Shown: positions 15,254 to 19,710 of the stretch, one piece after another
Layout of the letters: every line of letters begins with the position of its first letter
Numbering within the stretch: the first letter of the stretch is position 1
Assembly: GCA_041494445.1 (NCBI GenBank)
Contig: JBGQAU010000051.1
Location: 1 to 22,672, forward strand
DNA: 22,672 nucleotides
Direction of reading: 5' to 3'
DNA from: JAIQFR01 sp041494445
Lineage (GTDB): Bacteria > Acidobacteriota > Polarisedimenticolia > Polarisedimenticolales > JAIQFR01
Notes under the pieces: generated by a model
What the model was told of the DNA's origin: nothing
The model's input: only the letters and a program-made list of their open reading frames with translations
The model's database searches: none
Program-made: the position numbers and the translations under genes

Positions 15254-15865
15254 ATGGCTCACGAGCTGCCCGCTCTACCGTACGCCCTCGACGCGCTCGA
15301 GCCGTGGATCGACGCGCGCACGATGGAGATCCACCACGACAAGCACCACGCCGCTTACGTCAACAACTTGAACAAGGCCCTCGACGGGCAGCCCGCTCTC
15401 CAGTCGCTGGCGCTTCCCACGCTGCTCGCCGACCTCGAGCGGGTCCCGGAGGCGGTTCGCACCGCCGTTCGGAACAACGGTGGAGGCCACTTCAACCACG
15501 ACATGTTCTGGAGGCTGATGAAGAAGGGGGGCGGAGGCGAACCGGTAGGGGATCTCGCGGCGTCCATCAAGTCGGGCTTCGGTTCCTTCGGGGAGTTCAA
15601 GGCGAAGTTCTCCCAGGCGGCGGTCGGCCGATTCGGCTCGGGCTGGGCGTGGCTCTACGTCCAGGGTGGGAAGCTGCTCGTCGACTCGACCCCGAACCAG
15701 GACTCGCCGGTCATGTCGGGAGGGAAGCCCGTGCTCGGCCTCGATGTGTGGGAGCACGCCTATTACCTCAAGTACCAGAACCGCCGGCCCGAGTACGTCG
15801 AGGCGTGGTGGAACGTCGTGAGCTGGGAGCAGGCGGAGGAGAATTACCGGCTCGCCAGGGGGTAG
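15254..15865 (+). CDS. sodA: Superoxide dismutase, Mn-type (3' end remodelled by insertion)
   Basis: A 203-residue Fe/Mn-family SOD that dismutates superoxide. Metal ligands are His27 (in EIHHDKHHAAYVNNL), His82 (GGGHFNHDMFW), Asp164 and His168 (LDVWEHAYYLKY). Gly78 together with Gln149 in TPNQDSP, the second-sphere residue that tunes redox potential, are features of Mn-dependent enzymes. There is no signal peptide, so it is cytoplasmic. The ATG has GGGAGG five bases upstream. The final codon and stop (GGG TAG) come from an inserted mobile element: the ancestral end, preserved at 18559-18571, reads GCC AGG GAT TGA. The insertion therefore changes the last residue from Asp to Gly without changing the length. 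Confidence 0.96.
   Translation: MAHELPALPYALDALEPWIDARTMEIHHDKHHAAYVNNLNKALDGQPALQSLALPTLLADLERVPEAVRTAVRNNGGGHFNHDMFWRLMKKGGGGEPVGDLAASIKSGFGSFGEFKAKFSQAAVGRFGSGWAWLYVQGGKLLVDSTPNQDSPVMSGGKPVLGLDVWEHAYYLKYQNRRPEYVEAWWNVVSWEQAEENYRLARG
15853..15860 (+). repeat. Target-site duplication, left copy (CGCCAGGG)
   Basis: CGCCAGGG directly abuts the left terminal repeat and recurs identically at 18559-18566 directly outside the right terminal repeat. Eight bases is within the 8-10 bp range known for IS1-family insertions. Confidence 0.93.
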
Positions 15866-15876
15866 TGGGTCAGTCT
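15861..15876 (+). repeat. Left terminal inverted repeat
   Basis: GGTAGTGGGTCAGTCT is the exact reverse complement of 18543-18558. Inside the perfect 16 bp the similarity continues imperfectly (CATTTCCGG at the left, GAATCCGG in the right arm). It contains the TAG now used as the SOD stop codon. Confidence 0.95.
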
Positions 15877-15922
15877 CATTTCCGGCCGCCATACACGGCT
15901 ATCAGGAAAAGAAGGGTCAAAA

Positions 15923-16201
15923 ATGCGAGTAGATCAAGGGCCGACTTCGGGCATTCTAGGCATCGATGGCCAGGATTTTGGTTTCGTTCGCAGGGAACTA
16001 AACAAAATCGAAGCCGCCTTGCACAAACCCCAGCAGGAGGAGCGGTATCGGCAGTTGTATGCCGCACAACAGGCGCTCGCTTGGAGTCTTGAGCCCGACG
16101 GCTTCGCCTCACCTTACGACGTGATCTTGTCCGGTCGGATCACGGGCACTCAGGCAGACTCAACAGATTGTTCGGTTGTTCTCCGTCCGCCTCAGTCTTG
16201 A
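15923..16201 (+). CDS. 92-aa protein of unknown function, element cargo
   Basis: A small soluble ORF just inside the left terminal repeat, with GAAGGG seven bases before the ATG. The middle is strongly helical and protein-like (FVRRELNKIEAALHKPQQEE, then YRQLYAAQQALAWSLEPDGF). The C-terminal 21 codons overlap the 3' end of the DUF3892 gene on the other strand by 62 bp. No domain is recognised and no consensus promoter was found; transcription might start within or next to the inverted repeat. The helical core and amino-acid composition favour a real gene over an antisense shadow, since most of the ORF has nothing opposite it. Confidence 0.6.
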   Translation: MRVDQGPTSGILGIDGQDFGFVRRELNKIEAALHKPQQEERYRQLYAAQQALAWSLEPDGFASPYDVILSGRITGTQADSTDCSVVLRPPQS

Positions 16202-16430
16202 GGTACTTGTTGCCGAAACGGCTGACCGCGATGACGACCCAAACACTCTTGCCGAGGACGCTGACAAAGAAACGGTACTTGCCTGCTTCGATTCCGGCGA
16301 TGGCGTCAGTCTCGCTCATTCTCCAGCGGGTGCCATCTGCATTGATGCCGCCGATATTGCGGATGCGTTCGTGGGCGTTGAGGCGATCCGTCTTGTTGAT
16401 ACAGTGGATTTGTACGTTCAATGGGGTCAT
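16140..16430 (-). CDS. DUF3892 domain protein, coupled to the transposase
   Basis: A 96-residue protein that is essentially one DUF3892 domain from end to end. Recognisable family blocks are IHCINKTDR (8-16), HERIRNIGG (20-28), GTRWRMSETDAIAGIE (33-48) and GNKYLKTEADGE (73-84), ending in NLLSLPECP. Function is unknown; a small beta-rich fold with conserved Cys10 and Cys95 is all that can be said. Its ATG overlaps the transposase TGA (ATGA, 16427-16430) and an AGGA lies about nine bases upstream inside the transposase gene. It is therefore translated from the transposase message and may be an accessory or control factor for transposition. Confidence 0.85.
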   Translation of the reverse strand: MTPLNVQIHCINKTDRLNAHERIRNIGGINADGTRWRMSETDAIAGIEAGKYRFFVSVLGKSVWVVIAVSRFGNKYLKTEADGEQPNNLLSLPECP

Positions 16431-17266
16431 TTGCCTGTTCCTTTCTCCAACAAAGAGACCAGCTCTTCAAGGGTCCAGACGTGAGTAGCCAAGCCGGATT
16501 CCATAGCGGGCGTGACCCGGAGGGTTTGATGTATCCGGCAGAAGTTGTAGTGCATGAAGTGCAGGGCTATCGCGTGCCCCAAGTTTTCAGCCTTCTTGCT
16601 GAATCCATTGGTCAACCGAGTGAATCGGCGCATTCCCATCCGCATGGTCAAGTTCTGGCGCTCCACGAACGAAGTCGAGATGTGCTTCGGATCGGGAGTG
16701 CCTTGGATGGTTTCCACGCGTGTGCCAATGCATTCGGCGGGACTGTACCGGGTTTCTGCTTCCGATGGAACGCCGTAGAGTTTGACCAGCATAGCGAAAT
16801 CCACGCTGCCGCCGAATGCTCCCTCCACGGCTTCAAGGTAAACCCTGTATCCGTCCGTCGTGATTTGAATGCGGTTCTCAAGGCGACCAGCCAGGTCTTG
16901 CATGAACTCGAACGCGGTACCAGCGTCCCGATCCCCGAGCAAGTAGCTGACGATCAATTTGGAATCGGGATCGAGGGCCGTCCACGTCCAGATGTCCCCG
17001 AAGCCGGACTTGCCCTTCAGGTGCTCGGGCAGGTTCTTCTCCTTTGCGTAGCAGAACGACCAGATTTCATCGCACTGGATACGCTTGGAACGGACACCCC
17101 TAACGTGGCTGTCGTGGTATCGGAGACAGGCTTCGCCAAGATCGGCCAGGAGCTTCACGACCGTATTCTTGGCAACGCCGGTCATTCGGACAGTGGCACG
17201 AATGGAGTTTCCTTCCACAAGCGCCGCCACAACCCTGACCCGTTCTTCTTGGCTGAGTTTGTTCAT
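16427..17266 (-). CDS. IS1-like DDE transposase
   Basis: A 279-residue single-frame transposase. An N-terminal helix-turn-helix (about 18-44, SIRATVRMTGVAKNTVVKLL) recognises the ends; the RNase H-like core carries Asp66 (QCDEIWSF), Asp138 (TTDGYRVY) and Glu202 (SFVERQN), the expected DDE triad. The C-terminal part (NGFSKKAENLGHAIALHFMH, then YNFCRIHQTLR) is typical of IS1-like enzymes. Unlike classical IS1 there is no InsA/InsB frameshift; the ORF is intact, as in the single-ORF (ISMhu11-like) branch. Near-consensus promoter elements end six bases before the ATG, and a 14-bp palindrome fills most of the promoter spacer. It appears full length and potentially active. Confidence 0.88.
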   Translation of the reverse strand: MNKLSQEERVRVVAALVEGNSIRATVRMTGVAKNTVVKLLADLGEACLRYHDSHVRGVRSKRIQCDEIWSFCYAKEKNLPEHLKGKSGFGDIWTWTALDPDSKLIVSYLLGDRDAGTAFEFMQDLAGRLENRIQITTDGYRVYLEAVEGAFGGSVDFAMLVKLYGVPSEAETRYSPAECIGTRVETIQGTPDPKHISTSFVERQNLTMRMGMRRFTRLTNGFSKKAENLGHAIALHFMHYNFCRIHQTLRVTPAMESGLATHVWTLEELVSLLEKGTGK

Positions 17267-17272
17267 GTCCTA

Positions 17273-17301
17273 AATATACTTGAGCGCTCAAGCATTGTCA
17301 A
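17273..17301 (-). promoter_or_regulatory. Transposase promoter with palindromic operator, probably leaderless
   Basis: On the minus strand TTGACA (17301-17296) and TATATT (17278-17273) are exactly 17 bp apart, and the -10 ends six bases before the transposase ATG, so the transcript should begin at about its first codon. CTTGAGCGCTCAAG (17279-17292) is a perfect 14-bp palindrome inside the spacer. A second dyad, TTGTCAAG-N9-CTTGACAA (17295-17319), spans the -35. Both could bind a repressor, perhaps the transposase's own HTH. Confidence 0.75.
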
Positions 17302-17364
17302 GGGGTTTCTTCTTGACAAAGTGCCCGCCGTGACGAACAGTATTAGAGGGTCCGATCCCATAAC

Positions 17365-17451
17365 GGAGGGAGTGGGATTCGAACCCACAAGACGCTGCTA
17401 CACGTCCACAGATCCTAAGTCTGCTGCCTGCGCCAATAGGCGAGTCCCTCC
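17365..17451 (-). tRNA. tRNA-Leu (anticodon UAG), element cargo
   Basis: Reading the minus strand: a 7-bp acceptor stem (GGAGGGA with TCCCTCC), an anticodon arm GCAGA-CTTAGGA-TCTGT with anticodon TAG, a long class II variable arm (GACG...CGTC) and a T-arm GTGGG-TTCGAAT-CCCAC. It is 87 nt long with no encoded CCA. The D-arm is irregular: there are three bases (CTC) rather than two between the acceptor and a GCC/GGC D-stem, and position 8 is not U. It would read CUA and possibly other CUN leucine codons. It lies between the transposase promoter and the candidate small RNA, wholly inside the mobile element. Confidence 0.85.
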
Positions 17452-17457
17452 CCAAGC

Positions 17458-17510
17458 GGCTTGCCGATCCACCCACGGATGCCACCCAGGGACGGATCGG
17501 CAAGCCTTTT
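17458..17510 (+). terminator. Long hairpin next to the tRNA, terminator-like on the plus strand
   Basis: GGCTTGCCGATCC (17458-17470) pairs perfectly with 17494-17506 around a 23-nt loop and is followed by TTTT on the plus strand. It begins seven bases from the tRNA 5' end. On the minus strand it would form the 5' leader structure of the tRNA transcript. No plus-strand gene is seen immediately upstream, so its true role (termination, tRNA processing or folding of the element DNA) is open. Confidence 0.5.
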
Positions 17511-17564
17511 GCTTTGCAACGGTTATGCTATGGCGGCGGGCGCGCAAGCAAGCCCATCCGCCCC

Positions 17565-17593
17565 TTGACAGCAGGGCCAATGGTGGGTATACT
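17565..17593 (+). promoter_or_regulatory. Near-consensus promoter of candidate small RNA
   Basis: TTGACA (17565-17570), a 17-bp spacer and TATACT (17588-17593) form a near-perfect sigma-70 promoter reading into a stretch with no plus-strand gene. Transcription should start near 17600. Confidence 0.75.
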
Positions 17594-17599
17594 CACTGT

Positions 17600-17675
17600 C
17601 GCTTGACCTCCTCCTTAGGGAGCAAGCAGGAAAGGGGTGCCGGACCGTGGGCAGCGGGGATGGCACCCTTTTCGT
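17600..17675 (+). ncRNA. Candidate small non-coding RNA of about 75 nt
   Basis: Defined by the promoter at 17565-17593 and the terminator at 17630-17673. The 5' half folds as a hairpin (GCTTG 17601-17605 with CAAGC 17623-17627, inner CTCC with GGAG) and exposes UCCUUAG; the surrounding sequence ACCTCCTCCTTA closely resembles the anti-Shine-Dalgarno end of 16S rRNA. No start codon with a ribosome-binding site lies inside. Its 3' end faces the convergent 155-aa gene, whose stop is at 17705. It could titrate or mimic ribosome-binding sequences, or act on an element mRNA; both are inference. Confidence 0.55.
17630..17673 (+). terminator. Terminator of candidate small RNA (possibly bidirectional)
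   Basis: A 12-bp stem (17630-17641 with 17662-17673, one G-U pair) and 20-nt loop, with TTTT at the 3' side followed by CGTTT. It also lies just downstream of the stop of the minus-strand gene ending at 17705, so it may serve both transcripts. Confidence 0.6.
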
Positions 17676-17704
17676 TTGCCTACAATTACTTTGCTAACAA
17701 CAAG

Positions 17705-18172
17705 TTACGCTATCTTCCTCCACCTGCCGTCGTTCGTCTTTTCGAAGCGATCTTCGTCCAAGCGCAGCGCATTCCGAACTTGACTGGTGGCATCCCTCCG
17801 GTTCTGTTTGAGGGCCACATACTTCTTGATCTTTTCAAGTGCCTCCACGGTTGTGAACTCACCCGTCACGAGCATAGCAATGAAGTCGGAAATGCGCGGG
17901 CCAGTTGCATCGAAGGGTTTGGGGACATGCAATGCACCGCCCTTGGAGACTCGGTCCATGACCTCCCTCGCTTTCTGAAGGCCCGCAGAGAAGTCGCGCT
18001 TGGGCGTGTTCCGGGTATTACCGCCCTTGAACCGCGTGAAGCGGGACGCGGTCTGTCCCGGCGGGAGGGTGGCAGTGCCCGCGCGACGCTCAAGCAGTTC
18101 GCACGCAGCCTTCAGGGCGGACAGCAATTGCTGGATTTCGGCCTCGGGAACCAGCCGGTATGTTTGCTCCAT
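17705..18172 (-). CDS. 155-aa protein of unknown function, element cargo
   Basis: From the ATG at 18172 (MEQTYRLVPEAEIQQLLSAL) with a strong GGAGGGGG a few bases upstream; the frame stays open further but that start lacks support. An N-terminal helix with heptad-like leucines (about 8-32) is followed by a basic Pro/Gly/Thr-rich linker (about 38-62). The C-terminal domain (about 95-155, from RISDFIAMLVTGEFTTVEAL) is helical and ends in RLDEDRFEKTNDGRWRKIA, like a winged-helix wing. A small DNA- or RNA-binding protein is plausible, but no family is recognised. It has its own TTGACA/TATAAC promoter and is cargo within the IS1-like element. Confidence 0.75.
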   Translation of the reverse strand: MEQTYRLVPEAEIQQLLSALKAACELLERRAGTATLPPGQTASRFTRFKGGNTRNTPKRDFSAGLQKAREVMDRVSKGGALHVPKPFDATGPRISDFIAMLVTGEFTTVEALEKIKKYVALKQNRRDATSQVRNALRLDEDRFEKTNDGRWRKIA

Positions 18173-18210
18173 AACCCCCTCCCGTCCGCCCACCCCTGGG
18201 CGCAATTGGG

Positions 18211-18240
18211 GTTATACACCCGCCCCCCGCTCTTTGTCAA
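18211..18240 (-). promoter_or_regulatory. Promoter of the 155-aa cargo gene
   Basis: On the minus strand TTGACA (18240-18235), an 18-bp spacer and TATAAC (18216-18211) lie upstream of the ATG at 18172, leaving a leader of roughly 30 nt with a ribosome-binding site. Confidence 0.65.
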
Positions 18241-18269
18241 TGGGGAGAATTGGGGCGCGTATGGCGACC

Positions 18270-18494
18270 CTATTTCGCCTTGCCCCACCGCGCGCGCGCA
18301 GCATCACGCGCAATTTGCTTGCGGCGCCGGGCGCTTAGGCTTTCGGCTCGGGCAGGGCCGCCCTTCTTCCCGCCAAGGCGCCCAAGTGCGACGGCTGCGG
18401 GGTTCTTCTCGGGCTTCTCGGAGCCGGTGGCTTCCCCGACGATCGCTGCGGCGAGGACATTCGGATCAGATGGTTTGCTTGAGCGTTTACGCAT
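18270..18494 (-). CDS. Basic GG-repeat small protein, element cargo
   Basis: A 74-residue Lys/Arg/Ala-rich protein. The C-terminal half has the widespread bacterial pattern NPAAVALGRLGGKKGG, then ARAESLSARRR, then ending in ARARWGKAK; such small proteins are often annotated as histone H1-like or simply hypothetical. The charge suggests nucleic-acid binding; there is no membrane segment. It is the first cargo gene inside the right terminal repeat and reads inward. Its promoter elements end six bases before the ATG, and there is no good ribosome-binding site, so it may be translated from a leaderless message. Confidence 0.7.
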   Translation of the reverse strand: MRKRSSKPSDPNVLAAAIVGEATGSEKPEKNPAAVALGRLGGKKGGPARAESLSARRRKQIARDAARARWGKAK

Positions 18495-18500
18495 ACCAAG

Positions 18501-18528
18501 AAGATACCATCGAGGCGCCCGATGTCAA
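18501..18528 (-). promoter_or_regulatory. Promoter of the GG-repeat protein, probably leaderless
   Basis: On the minus strand TTGACA (18528-18523), a 16-bp spacer and TATCTT (18506-18501) end six bases before the ATG at 18494, the same spacing as at the transposase gene. The -35 lies 14 bp inside the right terminal repeat. Confidence 0.6.
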
Positions 18529-18542
18529 CGACAACCGGATTC

Positions 18543-18558
18543 AGACTGACCCACTACC
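18543..18558 (-). repeat. Right terminal inverted repeat
   Basis: AGACTGACCCACTACC is the exact reverse complement of the left repeat at 15861-15876 and sets the right boundary of the mobile element. Confidence 0.95.
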
Positions 18559-18566
18559 CGCCAGGG
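18559..18566 (+). repeat. Target-site duplication, right copy (CGCCAGGG)
   Basis: Identical to 15853-15860. Joining the two copies restores the SOD reading frame as GCC AGG GAT TGA, so the bases after this repeat up to 18571 are the displaced original 3' end of the SOD gene. Confidence 0.93.
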
Positions 18567-18647
18567 ATTGAAGTTCCCTTTCGTTCGCGGTATCTGATAC
18601 GCTTCTTCGTTCAATCGGACCTGCTTTCCATCCTGCGAGGAGGGGAC

Positions 18648-19694
18648 ATGGCGGGCATCGTGGGGTATGGCGCGTACGTGCCGCGCAACCGGATCAAGGC
18701 CGAGGTGATCGCGGGGCAGTGGGGCAAGGATCCCGCCGGGATCCGCAAAGGGCTCCAACTCGAGGAGAAGTCGGTACCCGGCTTGGACGAGGACACGATC
18801 ACGATCTCGGTCGCGGCCGGGCGGGGAGCCATCGCGCGCGCTGGGATCGATCCGGCCCGGATCGGGGCGCTCTACATCGGTTCGGAGTCGCACCCGTACG
18901 CGGTGAAGCCGAGCGGGACGATCGTCATCGAGGCCCTCGGGATCGCTCCCGAGGTCCACGTGGCGGACTTCGAGTTCGCGTGCAAGGCGGGGACCGAGGC
19001 GATGTTCGTCGCGCTCTGCCTCGTGGAGTCCGGCCGGGTCGAGTACGCCATGGGGATCGGGGCGGACACCTCCCAGGGCGCCCCGAACGACGCTTTGGAG
19101 TTCTCCGCGTCCGCGGGCGGTGCGGCCTACATCTTCGGCAAGAACGAGATGCTCGCCGACGTGCTCGAGACGTACAGCTTCACCACGGACACGCCGGACT
19201 TCTGGAGGCGGGAAGGCGAGTTCTACCCGCGGCACGGAGGCCGGTTCACCGGCGAGCCCGCGTACTTCAAGCACGTGCTGAGCGCGACGCGCGGCATCCT
19301 GAAAAAGACGGGGCTCAAGCCGTCCGACTTCCGCTACGCCGTCTTCCACATGCCGAACGGGAAGTTCCCGATGCAGGCGGGGAAGGAGCTGGGCTTCAAG
19401 AAGGAGCAGATCGAGACCGGCTGGATCGTCCCCACGATGGGGAACACGTACTCCGGCTCCTCCCCCACGGGCCTCGCCGCGGTCCTGGACGTGGCGTCAC
19501 CGGGCGATCTGATCCTGATCACCTCGTTCGGCTCGGGCGCGGGCAGCGACTCGTTCGTGCTGAAGGCGACCGGGCTCCTGCCCGAGCGCCGCGGCCGCGC
19601 GGCCACGGTGCGGTCGATGCTCGACGGGCCGCGGCGCTACCTGACGTACGGCGAGTACGCCAAGTTCCGCGAGAAGATCATCCTCAACGACTGA
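18648..19694 (+). CDS. Hydroxymethylglutaryl-CoA synthase, archaeal type
   Basis: A 348-residue thiolase-fold enzyme condensing acetoacetyl-CoA with acetyl-CoA to HMG-CoA, the committed step into the mevalonate pathway. Cys112 (FEFACKAGTEAM) is the acyl-carrying nucleophile and His234 (VFHMPNGKFP) the expected catalytic His; SGSSPTGLAA follows in the C-terminal half. Length and motifs match the archaeal-type family rather than the longer eukaryotic or Gram-positive MvaS enzymes. The ATG at 18648 has GAGGAGGGG three bases upstream; the in-frame ATG at 18522 starts inside the mobile element and is not used. It heads a three-gene operon with thiolase (16-bp gap) and DUF35. The insertion upstream has separated it from the SOD gene, originally about 76 bp away. 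Confidence 0.92.
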   Translation: MAGIVGYGAYVPRNRIKAEVIAGQWGKDPAGIRKGLQLEEKSVPGLDEDTITISVAAGRGAIARAGIDPARIGALYIGSESHPYAVKPSGTIVIEALGIAPEVHVADFEFACKAGTEAMFVALCLVESGRVEYAMGIGADTSQGAPNDALEFSASAGGAAYIFGKNEMLADVLETYSFTTDTPDFWRREGEFYPRHGGRFTGEPAYFKHVLSATRGILKKTGLKPSDFRYAVFHMPNGKFPMQAGKELGFKKEQIETGWIVPTMGNTYSGSSPTGLAAVLDVASPGDLILITSFGSGAGSDSFVLKATGLLPERRGRAATVRSMLDGPRRYLTYGEYAKFREKIILND

Positions 19695-19710
19695 CGGGGA
19701 GGGAGAACCG

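Larger units (their letters stand above)
15861..18558 (-). mobile_element. Complete cargo-carrying IS1-like element, 2,698 bp
   Basis: Bounded by perfect 16-bp inverted repeats and flanked by a perfect 8-bp target duplication, so both ends are established from the sequence. It is lower in GC than the host. Contents from left to right: a 92-aa ORF (+), a DUF3892 protein (-), an IS1-like DDE transposase (-), tRNA-Leu (-), a candidate small RNA (+), a 155-aa protein (-) and a 74-aa basic protein (-). IS1-family elements are usually 0.7-1.1 kb, so more than half of this one is cargo. Intact ends and duplication suggest recent movement. The ISfinder group cannot be assigned without a search. The strand given is that of the transposase. 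Confidence 0.9.

Noticed and set aside
17313..17346. A plus-strand TTGACA next to the transposase promoter
   Set aside because: It is one arm of the dyad; no -10 at 16-18 bp follows (the nearest TATTAG is 22 bp away).
16421..18571. A 716-codon plus-strand frame across the mobile element
   Set aside because: It runs antisense to the transposase, tRNA and 155-aa genes and has no supported start; the minus-strand genes carry clear motifs, promoters and starts.
18522..18647. Longer N-terminus for HMG-CoA synthase from the ATG at 18522
   Set aside because: It begins within the mobile element and crosses its inverted repeat; the ATG at 18648 has a strong ribosome-binding site and gives the family N-terminus.
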